Part shown: in pieces, positions 21,790 through 32,955 of the stretch | How positions within the stretch are numbered: position 1 is the first letter of the stretch | Layout of the letters: each line of letters starts with the position of its first letter | From: Rostrohypoxylon terebratum | Taxonomy: Eukaryota; Ascomycota; Sordariomycetes; Xylariales; Hypoxylaceae | DNA length: 64,000 nucleotides | Assembly (NCBI GenBank): GCA_022497145.1 | Contig: MU385900.1 | Location: forward strand, 185,499-249,498 | Reading direction: 5' to 3' | The notes under the pieces: model-generated | The model's input: only the letters and a program-made list of their open reading frames with translations | What the model was told of the DNA's origin: nothing | Database searches by the model: none | Made by a program: the position numbers and the translations under genes

Positions 21790-23242
21790 TTATCGGAATT
21801 CAATATCGCCAAAACAACCCTTGTCCTCCACGTGCTTCAGCTCCAATTGTTGGAATCTTATGTACGGAGTCAGCATCGATGGTCCTTGCTCGTAGCTCGA
21901 AAAAGTAGTGAATAATAGGCGAAATGAACGAGGCAATCGTGTAGGATAGAACGATTTTCAAATGAGGCAAACGGCATGCGATAAATGGGGAAACATTTTT
22001 ATTGTAGGCAAGGGGAAACTCACTTTTCACTCTTCGAATGGAAATAAATACCACTCACACTGCCCTCCTTTTGGTTAAAGCAGATGTAGTAGAAGCCCTC
22101 GAAGCTGGCGCCGTTGATAGTACGCACGCGATGATCGGGGACAAGAAAGTGTTCCTTCCAGCGCATGAAAATGTTCTCGCGCTGAGCCAAGTTCGGGATC
22201 AGGACGGGTCCCTTGCGTAATTGTTTATTGTACGGCCGGAACGCCGAGAACTTGTTCCAATGGTTCAAATCAATCTTTTCCGTCGCACCCCAATTCTCGT
22301 GTTTCGTGAAGAAGCCGTACTTGCTACCAATAAGCTCGCCCTCGAAATACGTCGTCAAAGTCGGGTTGTCCTCGGTAAGGCCTACATGTCCACTCAGGTG
22401 AGCGGCTATTCTGACTTTAGAAAGATAGGGGACGCGGTACAGCAACACGACAAGATAACATGAGATAGACGAAATAAACAAATAGAGGAAGCGTCGAACT
22501 AACCTTGAATCTTGAGAAATCCGCACAGAAACGATTCCCGTAGATCGACATACTTGATCTCCACCTGGACATCATATACCTGTCGCTCCGACTGCTGGGT
22601 GCCGTGAAATCTGCTTCCAGGTCTTAGGAACGACGACGGAGAGGTAGGTATTATCTTTGACGAGGTCAGCCAATGTTCATCACATGTCAGGATACGACCT
22701 GCTAATAGTCATCGGGCGCATTGACGTACTCGGACGTTAGAGTAATCAAATCCCATCGAGGACGCATAAACATCCCTGTGCCATCGATCGGGCACCGTTC
22801 CGTATTCCGGCTTCTCGCAATCCGCACCGATAGACGAGGCGAATTCGAGGGCGCCGCTCCGTCGCTGCCGGGTCGGCAAGGTATCCATATCACCTCTAGC
22901 CAATGCATCTTCGTCGGCATCGGTCGGCTTGTATGTTGCGGTCGTGGAGTCAGATGGCGAATCGGCGCGGTCAGAAGAGAGAATAGTGGGTTCGGTTCCG
23001 CTCCTCGAGTCCGGTCTAGGAGACTCGGTGGCGGAAAGCAAATCTGAGATGGCGGCGTCGGTTGGTGGAGCACTGACGGGTTCGGGAAATGATGAATTGA
23101 CGTCCTGGCCGTCGATATTCATCTCGAGACCATCTTGATCGGGTCGCCAACTACTCCGAGATGCTTCCTCTATATCGGGACATGAAGAGCTATGCGTTCG
23201 AGGAGGAAGATCGGGAGGCGGATTATTAGAGGGAGTAGGCAT
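21790..23242 (-). CDS. GID4: GID4/Vid24, substrate receptor of the GID (CTLH) ubiquitin ligase
   Basis: Four minus-strand exons, 22730-23242, 22504-22654, 22024-22381 and 21790-21856, encode 362 residues. After a disordered P/S/D-rich N-terminal half, exon 2 gives SSFLRPGSRFHG and FLCGFLKIQG. Exon 3 gives LTEDNPTLTTYFEGELIG, HWNKFSAFRPY and FEGFYYICFNQ, and exon 4 closes with FQQLELKHVED. This is the Vid24 beta-barrel that binds N-terminal proline degrons, for example on fructose-1,6-bisphosphatase during the switch from gluconeogenesis. Intron 1 (75 nt) uses GTACGT with an AAAG acceptor and a CTGAC branch point; this acceptor is my least certain junction. The last intron is 167 nt and ends TAAG. 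A short upstream-frame alternative would end at residue ~177. Confidence 0.93.
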
Positions 23243-23621
23243 GCTTAACGTGTGATGTGTGCGGTATCCGTATAATATGTGTGGCGATATAAGATTACGA
23301 GGTTGGTCTGCCCTTTTTTCTTTTTTTCCTTCCGGATTATAAGAATTATTCTCGAGTCACAAACGCGATGTAAATTGCTGCGCGTGAGGTTAAACAAGAA
23401 ATGACCCTTATTTGTTCGGTGACGCTGCTTACGAAGGAAAATGTACAGAACAAAATTAAGAAGTCGAAAAAGAAAGAGAATAATAGAGTAATAAAAGGTT
23501 TAATTAACAGCCCGCACCAAAAAGAGAGAAGGAAAAAATGAACTTGTGGTGATGTCGAGGTTAAGCAGAGGGATAAAAACCGATTAAAACTAAGACGAGG
23601 TTTGGATCGAAGTCAGCCGCG

Positions 23622-23639
23622 CTCTCTCTCTCTCTCTCT
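23622..23639. repeat. CT dinucleotide microsatellite, 9 copies
   Basis: Nine perfect CT units in non-coding DNA about 380 bases upstream of the GID4 start codon (gene strand AG). Confidence 0.95.
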
Positions 23640-24365
23640 AAGGTGCTAAAGTGCCCAGCGGTAATGGTAAAAGGGTTTAAAGCGGCCGAAACTTGTTGCA
23701 GGAATTTGTTAACAATAAGTCTGGGGGTGGAGAAAGGACCCAACGGCTTTAACGCTTTCTGGATGGTCGACAAGGGGGGGTTTATAACTCTTAGGCAAGG
23801 GGGAGTGGGAGAGCCGTGAGTCTATTAATAGGAGCTTGTACAATATAGGCCTAAGTAGGTACCTAGTATTAGGTTAAATGTTACTAGGTAGTTGATGAAT
23901 GTTGTTTCTCTAGCGTTGAATTAATGTAAAAGCATGTGTCAAAAAAGGAGAGATGATAATTCAAAAAGGGGTACAGGATAAGATATAAAATAAATCAGTG
24001 ATAATGAAAGTAGGTATCTAAGGTACTTACTTGATTATATGCAAGTAATCAAAATTAAAACATTAGATTGAACAACTATTAGAACTTTTAGAAGTGTCAA
24101 TGGATAATAAGCGATCGACGTTTACGGATTCTTGACCGCTACAAAAAGACAATTGCGACTACCGCGTAGAATTGCGACTAGCTTACGCACTTGTCACACC
24201 TCTTCACAGCCGTTATAAAGCCTGAGCTTATCCCCAACTTTTAGTAGTATCACAAGTTACCTACTAGGTCATTATAGGCCAAGCACTAGGTACGGGGAAA
24301 GGGAGAAAAGTCATCTCTACATCTACCGTATAGGTATATATATTTGGATTAATCAAACCTATCGA

Positions 24366-24397
24366 CCTACCTACCTACCTACCTACCTACCTACCTA
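24366..24397. repeat. CCTA microsatellite, 8 copies
   Basis: Eight perfect CCTA units. The same tetranucleotide (or TAGG) is scattered in shorter runs through most non-coding parts of the window. Confidence 0.97.
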
Positions 24398-25529
24398 AGC
24401 TGCTAGGTAGTCTCGCATCCGGAAATGTTTCAACAGGAATGTTGGTTCCCAATTCCCATGATGCCTTTCATAAGGACGGAACCTTATGTATGTCTTAGAC
24501 AGGACGTGCCATGTGTTGTATACATCTTGACACAATCCGTTCATTTCGAAGATCGTGTCTCAAGAAGTTGACATTAGGTGCCTACCTCCATCTACCTAAA
24601 TGCTTATGATCAGCATTCACCGGGTTCACCAGGTTCACCAGGTTTCTTATCCACGGAGGATTCTATTTGAATTTCAACCCGGAAGTTTCAATATATTAAT
24701 CACCCGATAGCCACATGCCATCGCGATCGTACCTATATAGGTACATTAGGTACTCTTCGAATCTGCCTCATAACGAACTGACTAGCAGCGACAGCTCACG
24801 CCAAGTCTCTTAGGGCAGACTCGGGGATTATTTCTACAAACGTCAGCAAGGAAAATAATCACTCAACGATTTTCCCGATTCTCATATCGAATAATAATGG
24901 ATCTTTCATGCTGATCTCCGTCAAGTGCTAAGATGGGTAAGGAACAAAAAGAGTAGCAAGAGCAACCAGAGCCCTGGAGGGCACCTAGCAAGAGTAACAA
25001 GACCATTGTCCAGGAGGGGACTAAAGGACCTTGGAGGCGGGACGGAGAGGGGAACTTACATTAGTCTCCTCACCAATCTTTGCCGGCCGTTGGCTTAAAT
25101 GCTCCCAGAACAACCTTGGAACTTAAGAAGATACATAAACTTTTGAGGCCTCCATTTTTTATAAGAAAGCGTGATACGTGACGGCCCGTTGACGTGAACC
25201 TTGTGATGAGATAACTTTGCCCTTTTCCGTTGATCCGCGACTAGGCCAAGAAGGGTCAACATTTATTGGATGAATTGATTTCAGGTATTGCTACGAGAGA
25301 ATAAAACCCGGTATGGAGTCAATTTATAAGCGACGATTCGGATGACGTGGTTGTGTTATGGCTGATGCCAATGCTCATTTCGCGCATTCTGACTTCGGCA
25401 ACATTTGACTTCGAGTAACTACCGCAGGCTATCGCATAACCCTCGCTACTCTTTGCGGATATTTTGGGTATCTTGGGCGTCTATATTAGTTTTAAGCATA
25501 TATAAGATGCAGGCAGTGATACTACTAGC

Positions 25530-27066
25530 TCATTTTTCTTCGTTCGATTGCCCAACTGCTGCGCCTGTGTTCGGCTGTTCCGTTTTGAAGCCCCTGAAAT
25601 AAGCACGGCGAAATGCATTCAAGTCATCTGCGGTGTGACCCTTCACTTGTTCCCCCTGTCTCCTCTGCGCAAGTGCAGTTATATCAACCTGCGAATCTGG
25701 CAGGCGGCTGTAAGTGATCAATCTTCGCGACCCTGCGGTTGCTGTGAGCATGGTCTCTAGAGGGAGTAGGTATATATGGAAGACTTACATCTGTTGAATA
25801 CCTGGGTACAGACGACTACGACACTCAGACATGGATGCGTCGGAACCGGTATTTCCTGCTCTTCGTCATTTGCTGTTGGCATCCAGAAAGACAAGCGGCC
25901 ATTGTCCACCAATGTATCCGAAGCGAAGTTCAATATGTCATCTAACATAGCTGTGAAGCTATACGGCTTCTTCGGGGGTATAAATGACGCGTTTCTAGTT
26001 CTGTCAGCAGATCGTCAGTTTTTTTTCTAGTATTGTATGTCTTACTTATAAGTCTGTTTTCCCTTTTCGATGAGCCACGCATCTTTCTCCGGATCTCGAC
26101 ACCCGAGAACTTTCAATCCCTCCCTTACGCCGTAGGGTGGGTCGCAGACGATACCGTCGAGTATCCTCGCTTTCCTCACAGGGCTGTTTGTCAAATCGCT
26201 GACGAAGATGTCTCCTAATAGGCCTTCCAATCCATACTGCTTGAAGTTACCCTTAAGGCTCCTCTTCCCTCCTTCTCCCCTAACACTACGACCATCGATG
26301 TCACTTCCCCAGCCCAGAGCACCAAAATGCGCACATGCAATTGGGAAGCTCCCGGTTCCCACGAAGGGGTCGTAAAATATCTTCCCCGGAGCAGCTAGAG
26401 CGATGTTGGCTGTAACTAAAGCAAGCTCTGCATCCATAGAAGTCGTGCTGATATATCCACGCTTCTTGAGATCGTAGGTTTTGATCAACTCCCTCACGCT
26501 GTGACCAACGAGACGGCCGAAGTGCACTTTTAAGGGGTTGGGTAGGTTGCGTGGTACAGAATCGAATTCCCATTCTTCGAAGATGGTGAATTTTTGATCA
26601 GGGTTCTTGAGGAGAATGAGGCCATCAAATCCCAAGTAAGCAAATGAATTAATGAGGTCTATTTTGCGCTTCTCGGAACGAGAACCCTGGTAGGCATCTA
26701 TGTTGATTTTGAATGAGACTTCTTTATATTGTGGCCAAAGGTGGGCAGTATCGCGTTTAACAGTAGCATGAAGTTCGTCATACGAATCAGCAGAGCCCCA
26801 ATGCTCATGGATGCTCTGTGCCAAGATAGAGCGCTCTAGAAGGGTTTTTGCAGCATCTTCTGATGGTAGTTGGACAATGCAGAAGGGCGACTGAAGAGTA
26901 TGGTAAGCAAATGGAGGAGATTATGAGTGAGTACCTATTCATGGACGATTACCTCTTCGCTATAAAATACAATGTCTAATTCAATGTTGTTGATAATAGC
27001 GAGTGACTGGATTTCCGCTAATCGGAAAGTCTCGTGAGACTGAGAAAAGCGAATGAGGTACTTCAT
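25530..27066 (-). CDS. TRM11: tRNA (guanine-10-N2) methyltransferase catalytic subunit
   Basis: Four minus-strand exons, 26953-27066, 26046-26890, 25789-25994 and 25530-25732 (introns 62, 51 and 56 nt), encode 455 residues. It starts MKYLIRFSQSHETFRLAEI, the Trm11 N-terminal region that belongs to a THUMP-like fold. The Rossmann methyltransferase motifs follow: FYDPFVGTGSFPIA (SAM-binding), GSDIDGR, and the catalytic DPPYGVREG. The C-terminus continues with LVDNGRLSFWMPT and SRRLITYSRLPD. Trm11 with the activator Trm112 makes m2G10 in many tRNAs. Its start codon is 585 bp from the divergent RPP40-like gene, so the two tRNA-processing genes may share a bidirectional promoter. All splice phases close exactly. 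Confidence 0.96.
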
Positions 27067-27651
27067 CGTGAGATATGGGACTGGGTCTTGGACAGGTTTG
27101 AGGACGCCCAGGATAGTATGAGTGTTACTGTTAATTTTGCATGTGTAAGTCGCTCCATCTGAGGGTTAGATATAGTAATTGTTGCCTTGAGTTGTCAAGT
27201 TAGGCTTCGCCTTGTGTGCGGTTGTATGAAGTTGAAGTTGAGAAGAGTTTTGTGTTTGGAGAAGTTCAGCAGTCCTAGATTTCGGGGTGTATCCGTACAC
27301 AGCGCTATCCCTTATATGCATAGTGGCTCGTTTAAGGCAATTCTAATTAGAGTTATCCAGTGTTTTACTCAACAAAGCACCATGATCTAGTACCATAAGC
27401 AGTATCTATATTCACGCTCCGGGGTTGGTGTAACTTGAAAGCTCTATTTAGTACCTATTGATTAGGAAAACTTACCTATGGATAAATAAAATGTAGGTAT
27501 CTAGCTTTTAAGATTGCCAGTGAATAACTGGAAGTTTTCTCTGTTACAACTTGAGGACATTCAAGCGATTATAACACTGCGATCGTAATATTCTTCTTCA
27601 TTGAGCAATACAGAGTCGTGCATTCTAGAAGCTGACCGTTCATTGAAGAAA
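27067..27651. promoter_or_regulatory. Shared divergent promoter region TRM11 / RPP40-like gene
   Basis: The 585 bp between the two start codons holds no other gene and must contain both promoters. It is AT-rich, with no clear TATA element at a consistent distance that I could assign to one side. A bidirectional promoter is an inference from gene orientation only. Confidence 0.5.
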
Positions 27652-29002
27652 ATGTTTTCTTTTGCGACGCCGAATGTCTACCAATCATCGAAATGCTTTG
27701 CTACATACGGTGTAATGAGCCATCTCGAACCTGGACAGCTTCCAACCAAGGGAAAGCCATGGAGTGCACTCTTGGCTCATGACTTTGTGCACAAGGTGGA
27801 CTTAATATTCCCAGAGGAGCTATTGCAAGTTGTTAGGGACAAGATAACTGGCGACCCCAGTAGAGCGGTGCCGGTATTCCACAAGGTTATCATGAGACTT
27901 GCACAGGTTCTAGAAGGCGATTTCTTCGCCGAATATATCAAGATAGGTAATCGAGCTTCCATGCTCTCATTTTTTGTTATTCTAGAGTTAGCGCTAACTT
28001 CTGTTTTTGAAAGGAAATATCATGATGCTTTCCGAGGGAAGAATAGACTCCGACAACGTATTTTTCCTGAAAGAAGGTCAGCAGAAAATATCTTGATACT
28101 CACACAACCATCGAGCGGAATTTGATGACTGATGAATTTGTATGCTTTCAGGCGTCCTTACATTGTACATGGATAAGGAGACCTATGAGCGAGCTGGGCT
28201 TGTTGGCAAGCCTCACGGAGTAAAAGGCAATCGTGGGTCTAAGCCTAGATGGAGTAAGTTCATTCACCATAAGGTATCTATTACTATTATTGATTATTTT
28301 CTTAGTTGTTCAATTCGATCTCCGGAGTCCGACAATGCTCCATGGCAAGAAGGGATTTGACAGGCTTGTATATGCATGTAAAAATGTGCTGAATACGCCA
28401 CTCACATGGCTCTTCCACAACCTTTCCAAAAGTAAGACGCATCTACGGATCTGTCATAGTGTTTCAATCCGCCTGCTCCGCCTGCTGACTGCAGCATTTC
28501 AATAGCACATTCCCCAGGTCCGATCTCACAGCATTATCCTACAACGTATACATCAAGCCCAAGTATCTCCGAAGGCCTTGCCATGAAAGTCCCGCCCCTA
28601 AAACCCCCACCAGCTATCATTTCCAGTCAAAATCGCTTAGATCTCGAAGAATTTGCCACCGACATATACGAGTGGCTATCACTAGTTCGGCTCGGTAGCC
28701 CACGGGTTGACGTAAACGATAAGGTTGACCCTTACTTGTCCTGCTACGCTGTTCCTGGGGAGATGGAGGATGGTCGGAAGGAGAAGCTCTGCCGGATCAG
28801 TTGGGAAGGTTTTATATCACCAAACTGGACCCAGCAAACCTTGGTGGATGTAATTCTTGCTCTCCCGTCAAAAACGTGGTTCTCCATGAGCGTAACATCA
28901 TTCTCCAGGGGAATTGCCGGGGATAGCGCAGACTTTACTATTCTGCGGCCACCTAGCTCACCGGGGGAGTACTTCCTTTGGGATGTCAAAAAGCACGAGT
29001 GA
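27652..29002 (+). CDS. RPP40: Ribonuclease P/MRP subunit, RPP40-type
   Basis: Five exons, 27652-27946, 28014-28076, 28152-28253, 28306-28431 and 28518-29002, encode 356 residues; all junction phases agree. The start is the ATG at 27652 (MFSFATPNVYQSSKCFATYG). Conserved-looking blocks are GVMSHLEPGQLPTKGKPW, LLAHDFVHKVDLIFPEE, YMDKETYERAGLVGKPHG, DLRSPTMLHGKKGFDRLVYA, MKVPPLKPP, LEEFATDIYEWLSLVRLGSPR and LPSKTWFSMSVTSFSRG. These match the fungal proteins grouped with human Rpp40, a protein subunit of RNase P and RNase MRP that processes the 5' leaders of pre-tRNAs and pre-rRNA. There is no catalytic motif because the RNA is the catalyst. The gene converges on the ankyrin gene with only 39 bp between stop codons. 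Confidence 0.88.
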
Positions 29003-29041
29003 GAAATATAAAATATCTCGTTCCTGAGGCATCAATTGCAA

Positions 29042-29707
29042 CTAATTCTGCCTTGACCGAACATTGCGACTAGACCAACTCTGATCTGCGACTGCGTCTT
29101 GGACTAGCCTCCTCAATTCTGCTTGACCAGCCTCGGAATGAAAGTCATCCCGCTCAGCTAGTTGTTCTATTCTCCTACGCAACTCTGAGTCGACTTCGAT
29201 CTCTCCATCCTCGGCAGGAGCAACAGCACTAATGGATACATCAGATATTCGGATGCCGTTTGGTAAGGGCGGTGGACCGTTTGCGTTTCCATTAGTTCCG
29301 TTCGTAAGATTCTGGGCTTGAACATTATCACTAGCGGCCTCTTTGCTTTGCAGATACTCGGCAACATCGGGGAATTCGCCATCTTCGGCGATCTTTTGGC
29401 GCGCTGTGTATCCGTCTGAACCGGTGATTTCGATATCAGCACCTAGCTCTTCTACTAAAAGTCTAGCAGCGTCGACGGTTTCGACGACGAAAAGCGCGGT
29501 TTCTTCATCCTCATCACGCAAATTGACATCTACGCCAAACTCGCGTATTAGAGTGCGAAGAAGATCGAGGTGGTTGTAACTTGCTGCCGCATGAACTAGA
29601 GAATAGCCATGGTCATCCTGCTCCGAAGCTAAAGCCGGGTTTTCGCGAAGGAGAGGTAGTAAAGCTGGGCTGTTATCAGCAGCTAAAAGGAAAGGATTGG
29701 TAGACAT
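29042..29707 (-). CDS. Ankyrin repeat protein (YGL242C-like)
   Basis: Intronless minus-strand gene of 221 residues. Ankyrin-type repeats occupy about residues 1-120: NSPALLPLLRENPALASEQD, then DDHGYSLVHAAASYNHLDLL, then an EETALFVVETVDAARLL unit and GSDGYTARQKIAEDGE. The rest is a low-complexity linker (N, G, P) and an acidic C-terminal helix containing LRRRIEQLAERDDFH. Similar short ankyrin proteins of unknown function occur across ascomycetes (S. cerevisiae YGL242C and S. pombe relatives). It converges closely with RPP40 and diverges from TRL1 across about 670 bp. Confidence 0.9.
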   Translation of the reverse strand: MSTNPFLLAADNSPALLPLLRENPALASEQDDHGYSLVHAAASYNHLDLLRTLIREFGVDVNLRDEDEETALFVVETVDAARLLVEELGADIEITGSDGYTARQKIAEDGEFPDVAEYLQSKEAASDNVQAQNLTNGTNGNANGPPPLPNGIRISDVSISAVAPAEDGEIEVDSELRRRIEQLAERDDFHSEAGQAELRRLVQDAVADQSWSSRNVRSRQN

Positions 29708-30375
29708 AATGAATGGTCTATAAAATAATGATGGAACGAAGGATTAATGTTATGAAATTCAAAACCGATACATGCGGACTTGCTGCAGAGATCTGAGTGG
29801 TAACAATCTTGGAAATTGAAGATTGGTGGAGTTCGGTATGACGCATCGTTAAGAAAAAAAAACCTGCCCCTCGCTGCCCCGCGGTAGTACCCTAGCCTCT
29901 AGGTACCTAGTCTCTATTAATGCTGTGGATTTGTCAGATTTGTTACTGACCGCCTTCCACTTTGGGTGCATTGCCCCTCTAGTTTGCCCCGTAACTCCCT
30001 AGAATCTAGTTTTAATATAAGGTTGAATTTTGGGTAACCTACTTGGGGTGGCACCTACCTAGCAACAAATATTTCAAACTGCGAGCCCATCTTACGAGAA
30101 CATCCCAATATTGGATTCAACTGGTCGAACTTGCCCAGTCCACAGTACCCGACATACATCCACCTTCCATCCCAAACGATCATTCTGAATCATTCTGAAC
30201 AACGGACTCTCCACTCAAGTGACTCACACCGGTAGACCGCAGGCATTCCGAGCACAGCCCTTTCACCCACTAAAATAAGGTTGACCTACCTGCAGCTTGA
30301 AGTTGCTGCCATATAAAAAAAAAGTACTTGGTGTCTCAATTATCTCGATTCTCTCCACTACACTACATAGTACAC
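29708..30375. other. Divergent promoter region ankyrin gene / TRL1
   Basis: Between start codons at 29707 (-) and 30376 (+). It contains A-runs near 29853-29860 and 30316-30323 and scattered TAGGTACCTAG motifs. No gene is seen. Transcription start sites here decide whether the long or short TRL1 N-terminus is made. Confidence 0.45.
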
Positions 30376-32955
30376 ATGCAAATTCTCAGACACTGTAGAT
30401 ACAGATTCTACAGACCTCTTTGCACTGTCAAAGGTCAACTCATTCCCCGTTTCACCCGCACTTGTCTACTACAAACGACTCTCACTGGCGCCCAACAGAG
30501 GGCTCGGTTTGGAGCTACATGCCAAATACAACCCTCTTCTCTTTTTCAATCTAGGAACTACACAGTTATGGAGCCCGGGATACCGTATCGCGAGCAAGAT
30601 CCCCAGGAGGTGGGAAACCTCGTCCACAGTCTAGCAAACAAATCCGGCAAGGGTATCAAGGCTAGGAAGACCACTTACGACGTCAAGGGGTCAGACGGCA
30701 TTACAGTTGATTCTTGGCGACTGAATGATTGGGATTATAAGAAGCAAAACTTGGCTACTTATGCCCGAGGTCTATTTACCACAAAGAAACGCAATGGTCA
30801 GCATGAGATCGTAGTGAGAGGTTATGATAAATTCTTCAACACTGGCGAAGTCCGGGATACAGAATGGGAGAATATCCTGAACAAGACCAAAGGCCCATAC
30901 GAGCTGACCTTAAAGGAGAATGGGTGCATCATATTCATCAGCGGCCTCGAAGACGAAACCCTTCTTGTGTGTAGCAAGCATGCTACTGGAGACCGTAGCG
31001 ATGTCGAAATTAGCCACGCCAGCGCTGGTGAGAGATGGGTCGACAAACAACTAGCCACTATCAGCAAGACCAGAGAAGATTTCGCTCGGGAGTTGAGACG
31101 AAGAAATGTGACCGCTGTAGCCGAGCTTTGCGACGACGCTTTCGAAGAGCACGTCCTACCCTACGGCCCAGACAAAGCCGGCCTCTATCTCCACGGTGTC
31201 AATGTCAATGTACCCGAGTTCATGACCTATCCCAGTAGTATTGTTCAGCAATTCGCCGATGAGTGGGGTTTCCGCAAGATTGGGCTTCAGACGTACGACA
31301 ACGTCAACGACGTCAAGACTCTCTTAGAGAGTGTCGCAGAGTCGGGGGCTCACGAGGGTCGAAACGTCGAGGGCTTTGTTATTCGTTGCAAGAGGTCCGC
31401 CGACCCAGAACAGAAGCCTTATAACGATTGGTTCTTCAAGTACAAATTTGAAGAACCTTATCTGCTATACCGACAGTGGCGAGAATGCACCAAGGCCTTG
31501 ATTGCTGGCAAACCCCCTAAAATCAAGAAACACGTTAAGATTACCGAAGAGTATTTATCGTACGCACGTAAGAGGTTTGCTGCGGATCCGAAGTTGGCGA
31601 AGGCATACAACCAAAACCACGGCATCATTGCCCTGCGTGACGATTTCTTAGCATATAAACATATGAAGGGTTTAGATGCAGCTAACATGGAGAACGAACT
31701 CGGAAATAATGAGACGTCATCCGTTACTCGGGACGTTGTCCTTGTTCCTATTGCTACGATAGGTTGCGGCAAGACTACGGTTGGCATCGCCTTGACACAC
31801 CTTTTCAACTGGGGCATCATCCAGAACGACAATATCACTGGCAAGCTACGCCCTGCTCAGATGGTTGCCGCCGTTGGGAAACTTCTACTAGAACACCCTG
31901 TCGTCATCGCAGATCGCAACAACTCGGAACGCCGAGAAAGAGCCCAGATCATCAAGGACGTCAAGTATCAACACAAAGAGGCACGGCTAGTGGCTCTAAA
32001 CTTCGCCCACGGCGATATGGATGAGGTTAGAAGAGTGACCAGAGAGCGAGTGCTCAAACGAGGGGATAACCATCAAACTATCCAAGCTGCTTCGGACGAA
32101 GCTAAGGTGATGGGTATCATGGAAAATTTCATCCATAGATTCCAACCTTGCGATCCCGAGAGTGATCCAGACGACGGCTTTGACTTGGTCATCAATCTAG
32201 ATCCTACCCAGGACAGCCGCGCTAATGTAGAGACTGTGGTCAAGGAATTACATCAGAAATTCCCATCGTTAATCGAGAACGTTCCGAGCAGTGAAGAAAT
32301 GGACGAGGCTGTCAAGGCTGCAATCGAAAATTACAAACCTAATTTGAAGCACACCATCCCCGACCGGAATAAAGGGCGTGACAAGAAGCAGAACCAGCAA
32401 CCGAAGAATCAAGAGCCGCAGGTTCCAAAGAAGAAGGTCTTGGAATACATGTCTATTTCCGTCCCCGCGAAAGATATCAACGTAGCTCTGGAGGCCGCAT
32501 TTAAGGGAACAGACCCCCAGACTCAACGGTTTTACAAGCAGCTACAGCAGACCCGGCGCATCCAGCCACTCTTCCATGTGACACTGATGCATCGTGCCAC
32601 AGCGAAGGACCACCCAGAACTATGGAAAAGATACACGGAGCTAGAAGCCGAGAGTCAGGGGCAAGATGGGAAAATAAGCGAATGTGACGTCCAGCTCGAA
32701 CGTGTTGTGTACGATGACCGCATCATGGCCGTGGTCGTGCGAATCCTCGACAAGGAAGACAAGTGGACTTGCGTCAACAAGGTGCCTCACATTACGATCG
32801 GCACCCGCGATGATAGTGTCAAGCCCAAGGAGAGCAACGATTTGCTCGCCAATTGGCTTACGAATGGCAGCGGTGACAGCACGGGTATCGGCGAAAGACT
32901 AATCGAAGGCAAACCCGTGGTGAAGGGTAGCGTACGCGGCGTGCTGTCGAAATAG
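30376..32955 (+). CDS. TRL1: Fungal tRNA ligase (three-domain Trl1)
   Basis: Intronless gene; 859 residues from the first ATG or 795 from the ATG at 30568. The three activities of Trl1 are visible in order. First is an RNA ligase with nucleotidyl-transferase motif KENG (K180-G183). Second is a polynucleotide kinase with Walker A GCGKTT (K466). Third is a cyclic phosphodiesterase of the 2H class with HVT (H734) and HIT (H805). Trl1 joins tRNA exons after intron excision and, in yeast, the HAC1 exons in the unfolded protein response. The segment before residue 65 is rich in R, S and T and free of D and E, like a mitochondrial presequence, and the first ATG has a weak context (C at -3). The stop TAG at 32953 is followed in frame by 148 open codons encoding an RGG-rich tail (see separate entry). 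Confidence 0.96.
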   Translation: MQILRHCRYRFYRPLCTVKGQLIPRFTRTCLLQTTLTGAQQRARFGATCQIQPSSLFQSRNYTVMEPGIPYREQDPQEVGNLVHSLANKSGKGIKARKTTYDVKGSDGITVDSWRLNDWDYKKQNLATYARGLFTTKKRNGQHEIVVRGYDKFFNTGEVRDTEWENILNKTKGPYELTLKENGCIIFISGLEDETLLVCSKHATGDRSDVEISHASAGERWVDKQLATISKTREDFARELRRRNVTAVAELCDDAFEEHVLPYGPDKAGLYLHGVNVNVPEFMTYPSSIVQQFADEWGFRKIGLQTYDNVNDVKTLLESVAESGAHEGRNVEGFVIRCKRSADPEQKPYNDWFFKYKFEEPYLLYRQWRECTKALIAGKPPKIKKHVKITEEYLSYARKRFAADPKLAKAYNQNHGIIALRDDFLAYKHMKGLDAANMENELGNNETSSVTRDVVLVPIATIGCGKTTVGIALTHLFNWGIIQNDNITGKLRPAQMVAAVGKLLLEHPVVIADRNNSERRERAQIIKDVKYQHKEARLVALNFAHGDMDEVRRVTRERVLKRGDNHQTIQAASDEAKVMGIMENFIHRFQPCDPESDPDDGFDLVINLDPTQDSRANVETVVKELHQKFPSLIENVPSSEEMDEAVKAAIENYKPNLKHTIPDRNKGRDKKQNQQPKNQEPQVPKKKVLEYMSISVPAKDINVALEAAFKGTDPQTQRFYKQLQQTRRIQPLFHVTLMHRATAKDHPELWKRYTELEAESQGQDGKISECDVQLERVVYDDRIMAVVVRILDKEDKWTCVNKVPHITIGTRDDSVKPKESNDLLANWLTNGSGDSTGIGERLIEGKPVVKGSVRGVLSK

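Larger units (their letters stand above)
23243..25529. other. Long intergenic region
   Basis: About 2.3 kb without a supportable gene. It is AT-rich around 23940-24080, with a CT dinucleotide run at 23622-23639 and a CCTA microsatellite at 24366-24397. The first 200 bases should be the GID4 promoter; the last part is the TRM11 3' flank. Confidence 0.45.

Noticed and set aside
24366..24397. CRISPR-like or telomere-like array
   Set aside because: It is a plain CCTA microsatellite with no spacers, and the unit is not the TTAGGG telomere repeat.
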